A stretch of 15,072 bases of DNA from CALLPQ01 sp964479275 (GTDB lineage Bacteria; Pseudomonadota; Alphaproteobacteria; Caulobacterales; Parvularculaceae). The notes beneath the pieces were generated by a model. That model had not been told where the DNA came from. It searched no databases and saw nothing but the letters and a program-made list of their open reading frames with translations. The translations under genes were made by a program, and so were the position numbers. The stretch is taken from contig CAYZLR010000084.1 of assembly GCA_964479275.1 (NCBI GenBank), forward strand, positions 1-15,072. Direction: 5' to 3'. Shown here piece by piece: positions 6,654 through 13,795 of the stretch (positions are counted from its first letter, which is position 1; every line of letters begins with the position of its first letter).

Positions 6654-7832
6654 ATGCTGATAAATAACACAAAATCGCCAAAAACCACGGGGATCATGGT
6701 GCTGGCAAATGGGTTTGTATTTGAAGGCATCGGTGTGGGGGCGAGCGGCGAGGCCATTGGTGAGGTTTGCTTCAATACTGCGATGACGGGATATCAGGAA
6801 ATTTTGACCGATCCTTCCTATGCCGGGCAAATCATCACATTTACTTTTCCCCATATTGGTAATGTTGGTGTGAATAATGATGATATCGAGTTTGCCACCA
6901 ATGGCGCCGTGCAGGCTGCGCGCGGTGTGGTTTTTCGTGAACAGGTAACGAGTCCTTCAAATTATCGCTCGCAGTTTGATCTTCCCTCCTGGCTAAAGCG
7001 TCGCGGGATCATTGGTTTATCGGGCATCGATACCCGGGCATTATCGGCTATGATTCGTGAAGAAGGAATGCCGCACGGGGTTATTGCGCACAGCCCGTCA
7101 GGGAATTTTGACATTGCGAAACTTGAGCAAAAAGCAGCGGCTTGGGCAGGCTTGGAGGGGCGTGATCTTGCGCGTGATATGACGACTCTCGATCCATTCT
7201 CTCATGATCAAGCATTGTGGAGCCGGGAGGAGGGGTTTGTGACACACGATGGTCGCGCTGATAGCCCGCATATTGTTGTAATTGATTATGGCGTTAAAAA
7301 AAATATCCTACGATTGCTCGCTCATGAAAATTGCCGCGTGTCAGTGTTGCCAGCCTCGGCGCTTATTGATGATATTTTGGCACTCAAGCCTGACGGTGTG
7401 GTTCTTTCAAATGGACCGGGGGATCCAGCGGCAACGGGGGAATATGCTGTACCTGTTATCCGTGGTCTGATTGAAAAAGACATGCCAATTTTAGGGATAT
7501 GTTTGGGGCATCAGATTTTGGCGCTCGCACTGGGGGCCAAAACTATAAAAATGGATCAAGGGCATCATGGGGCGAACCACCCTGTGAAAGATCTGACCAC
7601 CAATAAAGTCGAGATTGTTTCCATGAACCATGGCTTTGCTGTTGATCGTGCCACGCTTCCTGAAGATGTTGTGGAAACCCATCGATCACTGTTCGATGGT
7701 ACGAATTGCGGGATTAGCTTAAAAGGTAAACCTGTCTTTTCCGTTCAACATCATCCCGAAGCGAGCCCCGGCCCGCAAGACAGTTTTTATTTGTTCAAAC
7801 GATTTGTAGATCAGGTTCGATTGGCTTCATAA
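6654..7832 (+). CDS. carA: Carbamoyl-phosphate synthase small (glutaminase) subunit
   Basis: CarA hydrolyses glutamine and passes ammonia to CarB to make carbamoyl phosphate for arginine and pyrimidine synthesis in the cytoplasm. The 392-residue product has the CPSase small-chain N-domain (GEVCFNTAMTGYQEILTDPS, about 36-55) and a class I amidotransferase domain. The latter has Cys283 in GICLGHQ, the GHHGANHPVKD loop, and His367/Glu369 in HHPEASPGPQD. All catalytic residues are present. I chose the ATG at 6654 because the extension then matches the short N-terminus of relatives and AGAGAAAG precedes it; an in-frame ATG at 6582 would add 24 unusual residues. It is divergent from GatB/YqeY. carB does not follow, a separation also seen in other alphaproteobacteria. 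Confidence 0.97.
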   Translation: MLINNTKSPKTTGIMVLANGFVFEGIGVGASGEAIGEVCFNTAMTGYQEILTDPSYAGQIITFTFPHIGNVGVNNDDIEFATNGAVQAARGVVFREQVTSPSNYRSQFDLPSWLKRRGIIGLSGIDTRALSAMIREEGMPHGVIAHSPSGNFDIAKLEQKAAAWAGLEGRDLARDMTTLDPFSHDQALWSREEGFVTHDGRADSPHIVVIDYGVKKNILRLLAHENCRVSVLPASALIDDILALKPDGVVLSNGPGDPAATGEYAVPVIRGLIEKDMPILGICLGHQILALALGAKTIKMDQGHHGANHPVKDLTTNKVEIVSMNHGFAVDRATLPEDVVETHRSLFDGTNCGISLKGKPVFSVQHHPEASPGPQDSFYLFKRFVDQVRLAS

Positions 7833-7969
7833 TTTCCAAACTCTTGCGGCCTTAAAGCACATCCATTTCAAATTGAATCGCCGAGATGCTGAAAGTCTTT
7901 CTTTTTTCGCATTTATTGCCGTTCGACCGGTTCCCACAAACACGCAAAATGCGTGAGTATTGAAGATCG

Positions 7970-7990
7970 GCCCCTCGCGAGGGCTATTTG
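7970..7990 (+). terminator. Possible carA terminator hairpin
   Basis: GCCCCTCGCGAGGGC (7970-7984) forms a GC-rich stem with a CGCG loop and one unpaired C, followed by TATTTGG. It lies 138 bp after the carA stop. The T-tract is poor, so confidence is low. Confidence 0.3.
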
Positions 7991-8090
7991 GGTATTTCCA
8001 GATCAAATGGCCATCGGTTGAGCGTCCGGAAATGTGACAAAACAATAAATGAAAGCATTTTCTTGTTGCTTCCATTTGATGGGAAGGGGC

Positions 8091-8108
8091 TTTGTCTGAT
8101 GAGACAAA
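8091..8108 (+). repeat. Inverted repeat upstream of the HD-domain gene
   Basis: TTTGTCT and AGACAAA form a perfect 7-bp inverted repeat with a 4-nt spacer, about 117 bp before the HD gene start and next to an A/T-rich run (8109-8119). It is placed like an operator or upstream activator site. No T-tract follows on the plus strand. Confidence 0.45.
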
Positions 8109-8224
8109 TTAAAAAATTTATCAGGTGTATTAATGGTTTGGTGACTCTGTAATCTCACAAAATCTTAAACCTGCTTTCTTATATTGAGAGTTCTGGTTTG
8201 AGTTGGGATGAGGGTTATCCGTCA

Positions 8225-9763
8225 ATGTATAGTCGTAAGTTTGGCGCATCGCTTGATCATGATAATGATGAAGCGCGATTCAGTGAAAAATTTTCAGTGA
8301 ACTTGGCCAAATTATTAGCGCAGCTTAGTTATGCGCTGGATTTAACACGCGGTGATACAAATGGTCATTCCATTAGAGCATGCTATATTGCGATGCAGGT
8401 CGGGCAAGAAATAGATTTATCCGATCAGGAACTCTCTAACTTATATTATACTTTGTTGTTAAAAGATATCGGATGTAGCTCAACCTCTATGAGAATATAT
8501 GAGTTGTATCAAACCGACGATATTGAATTTCGCCGAGATTTAAATGCAGTTGAAGACAGCTTCTCTGGTACTTTAAATTTTATTATCGCGAAAACCGGAA
8601 TGAACGGGGATTTTATAAAACGCTTTAGTGCACTATCAAAAGTCTTTCCGAATTTTAAGTCGATTACCCGCGAAATTGCAAATAGCCGATCCATGCGCGG
8701 GGCTGCTTTTGCGAGGGCGTTAAATTTGCCTGAAGAGGTCGCGCAAGCTATCGCGGCGCGTGATGAACACTGGAATGGCGGTGGGCTTCCCTCTGGTCTT
8801 CAAGGTGACCAAATCCCTTTAGGGGCCAGAATTGCGAATATGGCGCAGGTTGTCGTTTCCTTTTACGGTCGGTGTGATCGAAAAATAGCGATCCAGGAAG
8901 CGATGAACAGATCCGGGCGCTGGTTTGATCCACGCCTTGTTTCTGCATTCATTCGCGTTTCGAAAAGTGTTGAGTTTTGGAAAGATTTAAATGCGCCAGA
9001 TCTTGATCGAAAAATTCATTTATTAGCCCCAAAAACTTACTGTGATTTTCCTAATGCGGAAAGACTTGATGAGACTGCATTGGATAATATCGCTTATCGT
9101 TTTGGCGAGGTTGTGGATAGTAAAAGTGACTATTTAAATGGTCACAGTGACAGGGTGGCAAATTATGCTGACCTGATGGGCGAATATTTAGGTCTTGGTG
9201 CACAAACACGGCGGTGGTTGCGCCGTGCAGCCTGGTTACATGATTTGGGCAAACTTGGTATTAGCAATAGCCTTCTTGACAAACCGGGGGAGTTGGATGC
9301 TGAAGAGCGTGCCTTGATGAGCAAGCACGAAGACCACACCCGTTCTATACTCGAGCGCACCCCTATTTATAGTGAGCAGGGTCGCATCGCCTCTTATAAC
9401 GGTGCAAATGGAGCTATTTCTGTAAATGTTGAAAGGTCAGGTGCAGTTGCAAATCCTGGAGGCGATCCCCATACCTGCCTTGAGGCTCGTATCATCAATA
9501 TGGCAGAAAGTTTTGACGCTTTAACCACGGATCGCCCATGGCGTGGGGCTATGAAAGTCGAAAAAGCGCTGGGTGTTATTGAAGAGGACATTGGCGGTGA
9601 CGGCGTTGAAGACCTTGTTATGGGCTTTGATCGTCAATGCATTGCGGCACTACAAGCGGTCATTGGGCCTCTCGAGACCTTTCATCAGCGCTTCGCGACA
9701 ATTCATGGCGCGGCACCAGCAAAATTGCATAAAGGCGGGCGGCACAAAAAATCATCGGCCTGA
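8225..9763 (+). CDS. Tandem HD-domain phosphohydrolase with degenerate HD-GYP second domain
   Basis: The 512-residue cytoplasmic protein has two related HD-type halves. The first, about 30-250, has KDIGCSS (80-86, no HD pair) and DEHWNGGGLPSGL (180-192), the pattern of a known tandem family. The second, about 290-480, keeps NGHSDR (305-310), HDLGKLGIS (339-347), His368 and EARIINMAESFDALTTDRPWR. The HHExxDGxGYP segment expected between them is replaced by unrelated sequence (about 388-418). HD-GYP proteins usually cleave cyclic-di-GMP; without that segment and part of the metal-ligand set, activity is doubtful and a sensing role is possible. There is no receiver domain or membrane segment. 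The ATG at 8225 follows GAGGG by 10 bases. A TTG at 8198, after GAGAG, would add nine residues and cannot be excluded. Confidence 0.88.
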   Translation: MYSRKFGASLDHDNDEARFSEKFSVNLAKLLAQLSYALDLTRGDTNGHSIRACYIAMQVGQEIDLSDQELSNLYYTLLLKDIGCSSTSMRIYELYQTDDIEFRRDLNAVEDSFSGTLNFIIAKTGMNGDFIKRFSALSKVFPNFKSITREIANSRSMRGAAFARALNLPEEVAQAIAARDEHWNGGGLPSGLQGDQIPLGARIANMAQVVVSFYGRCDRKIAIQEAMNRSGRWFDPRLVSAFIRVSKSVEFWKDLNAPDLDRKIHLLAPKTYCDFPNAERLDETALDNIAYRFGEVVDSKSDYLNGHSDRVANYADLMGEYLGLGAQTRRWLRRAAWLHDLGKLGISNSLLDKPGELDAEERALMSKHEDHTRSILERTPIYSEQGRIASYNGANGAISVNVERSGAVANPGGDPHTCLEARIINMAESFDALTTDRPWRGAMKVEKALGVIEEDIGGDGVEDLVMGFDRQCIAALQAVIGPLETFHQRFATIHGAAPAKLHKGGRHKKSSA

Positions 9764-9888
9764 ATTCGTCCTCGCTAGTGTATTCGCATCACTGTGCGTA
9801 AAAGCATTGAAGCAGCATAGCTGGCATTTTAGCGGGATCCTATTTTGATAGTAATTTGAAGGAAAGCGCGTTAAAGTAAGGCGTTATC

Positions 9889-9912
9889 CGAAAAAATAGC
9901 CCCATTTTTTCG
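9889..9912. repeat. A/T-rich inverted repeat between the HD gene and the M3 peptidase gene
   Basis: CGAAAAAAT and ATTTTTTCG form an exact 9-bp inverted repeat around AGCCCC. It could act as a two-way terminator for the HD gene, though a stem this AT-rich is weak. A second exact palindrome, GCATGCATGC, overlaps its right edge (9912-9921). The start of the peptidase gene is 103 bp further on. Confidence 0.45.
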
Positions 9913-10015
9913 CATGCATGCTATGGATGTTTTTGCCCTCCCAAATGAGCCGTTAACATTCGAGCCAGGCGCGGGGCATGTGCAAAGGTTTAAAAATTAT
10001 ATCAAGGGTTAATTT

Positions 10016-12232
10016 ATGATGTATAAAGAAAGACAGTTATTCTCAAAAAGTAAAGTTCGCCGTATGGCTCTTATGTTGAGTGTAAGTGTTCTTGCCGCAT
10101 GCTCCTCAGAGCAAGGAACAACAGATCAACAAAAGCCATCTCATGAGGTTAAGGCTGTGGAGACAGTTGTGAAAAAAAATTCTGATAATGCTCTTTTGGC
10201 ACACTGGAGTGGTCCTTATGGCGGGGTACCTGCCTTTGATAAAATGTCTCTTGATGATTTAAAACCGGCGTTGGAAGCTGGGACGGCAAAAAATTTGACA
10301 GAAATTGATGCGATCACGGCCCAAACGGAAGTGCCCAATTTTGCAAATACAATTGAAGCATTGGAGAAAACCGGCGAGGATTTGGGGCGGGTGTTTTCCT
10401 ATTGGGGTATTTGGAGTTCCAATCTTTCTTCACAAGAATTTCGCGAAATACAAAGAGAAATGGCACCAAAGCTATCCGCCTTTAATTCTAAAATCACCCA
10501 AAATGATGCATTGTTTCAACGGGTACGGACTGTTTATGAGAGTGAAGAAATGAACTCCCTGCGTCCGGATCAACAAAGACTTGTGAAGTTAACCTATGAT
10601 GGGTTTGCTCGTAATGGCGCGACATTGGTGGGTTCTGAAAAAAAACGATATGCGGAAATCAATCAACGTTTGGCGGAGCTGCACACCAGTTTTGCGAATA
10701 ATGTGTTGGCTGATGAAGAAAATTATGTACTCTATCTAAATGCAGATCAGTTGGGCGGTTTACCGCAATCGTTTGTTGCGGCGGCTGCGAGCGCTGCGAA
10801 GGCGCGTGGGCGAGAAGACGCTTTTGCTGTGACCAATACGCGCTCATCGATGGCGCCGTTTTTAACTTATTCCACTGAACGGGAATTGCGTGAAAAAGTC
10901 TGGACGACTTATTATTCGCGTGGCGATAATGGTGATGCGCACGATAATAATGCAATCATTGCGGAGATTTTGAAATTACGTGATGAGCGGGTCGGGCTTT
11001 TAGGATATGATAATTATGCTGCTTGGCGGCTTGAAAACCGGATGGCAGGCACGCCTCAACGCGCGCTGGACTTGATGGAAACCGTTTGGCCTGCGGCTAC
11101 GGCGCGAGTCAAAGAAGAAGTTGCAGATATGCAGGCTATTGCCGATTCTGAAGGCGCTAATATTACGATAGCGCCTTGGGATTATCGTTTTTATGCGGAA
11201 AAAGTGCGCAAAGATAGATATGATCTTGATAGTGACGAAGTTAAGCAATATTTGCAACTTGATAAATTGCGTGAAGCGATGTTCTTTGTCGCGGGCGAGT
11301 TGTTTAATTTTAATTTTACTCCGGTTCCAGCCAATTCGGTGCCAGTTTTTCATGAAGATGTAAAAGTTTGGGAGGTGACCGATAAGACCAGTGGTGATCA
11401 TATTGGCCTTTGGTATCTGGACCCTTTTGCCAGGCAGGGTAAACGTTCGGGAGCATGGGCCACGAGTTACCGCTCTCATGAAACCTTTAATGGCAAGAAG
11501 ACAGTACTGTCTTCCAATAATTCCAATTTTATAGCCGGTGCACCCGGGGAGCCTGTTTTGGTGTCCTGGGATGATGCGACCACTTTCTTCCACGAGTTTG
11601 GTCATGCGCTACATTCACTTTCATCCAATGCAGCTTATCCGACTTTGAACGGCGGCGTGCGCGACTATACTGAATTTCAGTCGCAATTGCTCGAACGCTG
11701 GCTCTCAACGGATGAAGTGATTAATGCTTACCTTATTCATCATGAAACGGGTGAACCCATTCCAGCTGAATTGGTGGCAAAAATTAAACAGGCCGCAAAC
11801 TTTAATCAAGGATTTGGCACAACCGAATATTTAGCTTCTGCGCTCGTTGATATGCGTTATCACACCAGTGATCTGTCTGCTGATTTTGATCCAGATCAAT
11901 TTGAAAAAGTCACGCTTGATGACCTTGGCATGCCAAGCGAGATCGTGATGCGTCACCGCTCTCCTCATTTTGGGCATATTTTTTCAGGTGAAGGATATTC
12001 AGCCGGGTATTATGGATATATGTGGGCTGATGTTTTAACTGCTGATGCTGCGGAAGCATTTATGGAAGCGCCAGGTGGTTTTTATGATAGGGAAGTCGCA
12101 GCAAAGCTGGTAAAATATCTGTTTGCGCCGCGAAATGCTATTGATCCCGCTGAGGCTTATCGTGGTTTCAGAGGGCGCGATGCCGATATCAATGCGCTTA
12201 TGCGCGATCGTGGGTTTCCCATCCCTGAGTAG
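10016..12232 (+). CDS. M3 family metallopeptidase lipoprotein (peptidyl-dipeptidase Dcp-like)
   Basis: The 738-residue product is a zinc oligopeptidase of the thimet/Dcp type. The zinc site is HEFGH at 526-530, with Glu553 (RDYTEFQSQ) as the likely third ligand. The substrate-binding block HFGHIFSGEGYSAGYYGY (651-668) is intact, so the enzyme should be active. A basic N-terminus, hydrophobic run and lipobox LAAC with Cys29 indicate a lipoprotein exported to the periplasmic side, unlike the cytoplasmic E. coli Dcp. Its role is probably breakdown of short peptides. The ATG at 10016 follows AAGGG by 7 bases; the next codon is also ATG. A strong hairpin terminator follows, so this is probably a single-gene unit. 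Confidence 0.95.
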   Translation: MMYKERQLFSKSKVRRMALMLSVSVLAACSSEQGTTDQQKPSHEVKAVETVVKKNSDNALLAHWSGPYGGVPAFDKMSLDDLKPALEAGTAKNLTEIDAITAQTEVPNFANTIEALEKTGEDLGRVFSYWGIWSSNLSSQEFREIQREMAPKLSAFNSKITQNDALFQRVRTVYESEEMNSLRPDQQRLVKLTYDGFARNGATLVGSEKKRYAEINQRLAELHTSFANNVLADEENYVLYLNADQLGGLPQSFVAAAASAAKARGREDAFAVTNTRSSMAPFLTYSTERELREKVWTTYYSRGDNGDAHDNNAIIAEILKLRDERVGLLGYDNYAAWRLENRMAGTPQRALDLMETVWPAATARVKEEVADMQAIADSEGANITIAPWDYRFYAEKVRKDRYDLDSDEVKQYLQLDKLREAMFFVAGELFNFNFTPVPANSVPVFHEDVKVWEVTDKTSGDHIGLWYLDPFARQGKRSGAWATSYRSHETFNGKKTVLSSNNSNFIAGAPGEPVLVSWDDATTFFHEFGHALHSLSSNAAYPTLNGGVRDYTEFQSQLLERWLSTDEVINAYLIHHETGEPIPAELVAKIKQAANFNQGFGTTEYLASALVDMRYHTSDLSADFDPDQFEKVTLDDLGMPSEIVMRHRSPHFGHIFSGEGYSAGYYGYMWADVLTADAAEAFMEAPGGFYDREVAAKLVKYLFAPRNAIDPAEAYRGFRGRDADINALMRDRGFPIPE

Positions 12233-12257
12233 CCATCTTTCTTGATATACTTTTACT

Positions 12258-12290
12258 CCCCTTTCTCAGCAACTTGTGGGAAAGGGGTTT
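12258..12290 (+). terminator. Intrinsic terminator of the M3 peptidase gene
   Basis: CCCCTTTC (12258-12265) pairs perfectly with GAAAGGGG (12280-12287) across a 14-nt loop, followed by TTT. It lies 26 bp after the stop codon. The stem is strong; the T-tract is short. Confidence 0.65.
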
Positions 12291-12453
12291 GATGTATTCG
12301 GCCTGAGTTTTGTGCTGATGCTCCAGCTCGCTATGGTGGCATTGTTTTAAAGATAGAAGTAATACATCCATTGTCTGATCTTCTGGGTTCATAATATTCA
12401 GTTTCGACCTGTCAGGTTGGAACCATCCTAGGCTTGATTTTTGGGCTGTGATG

Positions 12454-12482
12454 TTGACCTTTTCTATGGTTAATTTCATAAC
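12454..12482 (+). promoter_or_regulatory. Promoter of yajQ
   Basis: TTGACC (12454-12459) and CATAAC (12477-12482) are spaced exactly 17 bp apart. Transcription would start near 12489, giving a leader of about 47 nt to the yajQ ATG. This is the best sigma-70-type match I found in the window. Confidence 0.5.
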
Positions 12483-12535
12483 GCACTTACTGAACAAACC
12501 GGTTGAGAGTGTTGCGGTTTTTTAATGGAGAGATC

Positions 12536-13021
12536 ATGCCGTCCTTTGATGTTGTTTCTGAAGTTGATTTATCTGAAGCTGAAAACGGAATTGCGAATGT
12601 AATGCGCGAGGTTGAGACCCGATATGACTTCAAAGGATCGCAATCGAAAGTGGAGTTCAAAGACGGCGTTATTACCATACACGCCGATGATGATATGAAG
12701 CTGAGACAATTGCATGAGATATTGCAAGGGCAAATGCAAAAACGAGGCATTGAGGCGGGTTCATTGGATTATCAAAAAATTGAATCGGCTGCCGGACAGT
12801 CCGTTCGCCAAAATGTATTGTTGAAGCAAGGTATTGATAAAGAAACAGCGAAAAAAATTACCAAGGCGATCAAAGGAGAAAAACTGAAAGTCCAAGTCGC
12901 CATTCAGGGAGAAGAATTGCGGGTTACGGGTAAAAAGCGTGATGACCTTCAAGACGTGATCGCCTTTATTAAGAGTATGAAGCTTGAGCAGCCTATGCAA
13001 TATAAAAACTTCAGAGATTAA
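12536..13021 (+). CDS. yajQ: YajQ family cyclic-di-GMP/nucleotide-binding protein
   Basis: The 161-residue protein matches YajQ throughout. It begins MPSFDVVSEVDL, has REVETRYDFKG (31-41), LKQGIDKETAKKI in the middle, the block KLKVQVAIQGEELRVTGKKR and DDLQ, and ends QPMQYKNFRD. Length equals the family norm of 160-163. YajQ proteins have two ferredoxin-like folds and bind nucleotides; a Xanthomonas member binds cyclic-di-GMP and acts with a transcription factor, while others bind RNA or tRNA. The exact role here is unknown. I chose the ATG at 12536 because GGAG lies five bases before it and the product then starts as relatives do; a start at 12503 would add 11 unrelated residues. A separate promoter precedes it. 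It lies about 2.8 kb from the HD-GYP-like gene, with the M3 peptidase gene between. Confidence 0.96.
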   Translation: MPSFDVVSEVDLSEAENGIANVMREVETRYDFKGSQSKVEFKDGVITIHADDDMKLRQLHEILQGQMQKRGIEAGSLDYQKIESAAGQSVRQNVLLKQGIDKETAKKITKAIKGEKLKVQVAIQGEELRVTGKKRDDLQDVIAFIKSMKLEQPMQYKNFRD

Positions 13022-13109
13022 TCTTATCCAAGAATAGTTGAGAGTAAAATGATGAGGCGCTATTACCGTTACACCAAGAGCGCCATTGCAGCCGTGTTAA
13101 TGAGTAAAG

Positions 13110-13370
13110 ATGCGGGTGCCTTTTAGAGAAAATAAGACGGCAAAATGTTTGGGTAAGGACATGAGTGCTCTCGGGTATGAGGTGACCCAAAATGTGGGCG
13201 GTACGGCGGTAGCTGAGGTTGCCTATGCACCTTCTCCTCATTCGCCCTTTTTCAAAATACTACCTGAATTTGCTATCAAGTTGGGAACCAAAGCAATGGT
13301 TTTGAGTGCAATGGCGGTGTTTGCAGAAGGAATAGGCCGTGTGTTAGCCCCATCGTTTATCTTCAGTTGA
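13110..13370 (+). pseudogene. M20-family amidohydrolase remnant with internal deletion
   Basis: The 86-codon frame joins two ends of an M20 amidohydrolase (about 400-480 residues when intact). Residues 6-37 resemble the N-terminal region (ENKTAK, then MSALGYEVTQNVGGT), where relatives read LGYEVxxxVGGTG. Residues 41-70 resemble the C-terminal end (PSPHSPFFKI, then FAIKLGTKAM), where relatives have HSPxF followed by an AIxxG helix. The whole metal-binding core between them is gone, with the join near 13215-13230. Upstream, in another frame, a start with a signal-like sequence (ATG at 13049, 25 codons to a TAG at 13124) may be the original N-terminus. The product cannot be an active hydrolase. 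The homology is judged from motif memory, not alignment. Confidence 0.6.
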
Positions 13371-13412
13371 GAAGCTTTTGCGGGCTTTCCTTGCCGATTT
13401 GCTTGAACGCAA

Positions 13413-13441
13413 TTGACAAGCTTTATTACATTTACCCCATT
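13413..13441 (+). promoter_or_regulatory. Possible promoter of the ACP-ketosynthase operon
   Basis: A perfect -35 hexamer TTGACA (13413-13418) lies upstream of the ACP gene, but the sequence 17 bp further (CCCATT) is a poor -10. An alternative -10, TATACA (13484-13489), has no good -35. The true start cannot be fixed from sequence. Confidence 0.25.
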
Positions 13442-13524
13442 GATCACCCTATGGATTTTATGGCACAACATTTACGAGTGGACTATACATGAGAAAACTC
13501 TCACTAACGGGCTGAGGAGCCATC

Positions 13525-13776
13525 ATGTCTGAAATGGAATCAACGTTACTAGAGATCGTTAAAGGGCACGCCATTGGCCTTACAGGTGAGCTAACACGTG
13601 AAACCCTGATTACGGATCTTGGGATAGATAGTTTCTCTGTCGTAGAAATCATCTATGAGGTTGAGGAAAAAATGAATGTTGAGGTACCCTTCAACGCGAA
13701 TGAAAACCCGTTCGGCGACATGAAGAGCGTGGGTGATTTGATTGATGCGTTGGAAGACATCGCACAAAAAAAATAA
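13525..13776 (+). CDS. Acyl carrier protein
   Basis: This small acidic protein of 83 residues has the carrier-protein core DLGIDSFSVVEIIYEVEE; Ser36 in DSF is the expected 4'-phosphopantetheine attachment site. Helices on both sides and the C-terminal VGDLIDALED helix fit the ACP fold. The residue after Ser is Phe, where most ACPs (including AcpP) have Leu, so it is a specialised carrier rather than the housekeeping one. GAGGAG lies 7 bases before the ATG. A ketosynthase gene begins 19 bp after its stop, so the two form an operon and the ACP probably feeds that enzyme. AcpXL-like or NodF-like lipid pathways are possible; the sequence does not decide. This pair is likely the beginning of a longer cluster beyond the window. 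Confidence 0.93.
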   Translation: MSEMESTLLEIVKGHAIGLTGELTRETLITDLGIDSFSVVEIIYEVEEKMNVEVPFNANENPFGDMKSVGDLIDALEDIAQKK

Positions 13777-13795
13777 CAAAAGTTAGGCCTAGCCC

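Larger units (their letters stand above)
7833..8224. other. Intergenic region between carA and the HD-domain gene
   Basis: I see no gene in these 392 bp. The one long open frame (minus strand, 7827-8075) has no family features and runs into the end of carA. The stretch contains three hairpin-forming sequences: CACGCA-aaa-TGCGTG (7941-7955), a GC-rich hairpin at 7970-7984, and TTTGTCT-gatg-AGACAAA (8091-8108). These presumably serve carA termination and regulation of the HD gene. Confidence 0.45.
12233..12535. other. Intergenic region with terminator and yajQ promoter
   Basis: The 303 bp after the peptidase gene hold its terminator (12258-12287) and the yajQ promoter (12454-12482). A minus-strand open frame (12497-12198) crosses both the terminator and the end of the peptidase gene. 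It has only a weak ribosome site and no recognisable motif, so I do not treat it as a gene. Confidence 0.5.

Noticed and set aside
7827..8075. Minus-strand 82-codon open frame after carA
   Set aside because: It overlaps the carA end and two hairpins, with no family features.
11000..11605. Minus-strand 201-codon open frame
   Set aside because: It is entirely antisense to the M3 peptidase gene, which has intact catalytic motifs; no motif or ribosome site supports it.
12198..12497. Minus-strand 99-codon open frame between the M3 peptidase gene and yajQ
   Set aside because: It crosses the peptidase terminator and the end of that gene, has a weak ribosome site and matches nothing I recognise.
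13461..13477. Sigma-54-type promoter before the ACP gene (TGGCAC, then TTACG)
   Set aside because: The -12 element lacks the essential GC, so the match is not credible.
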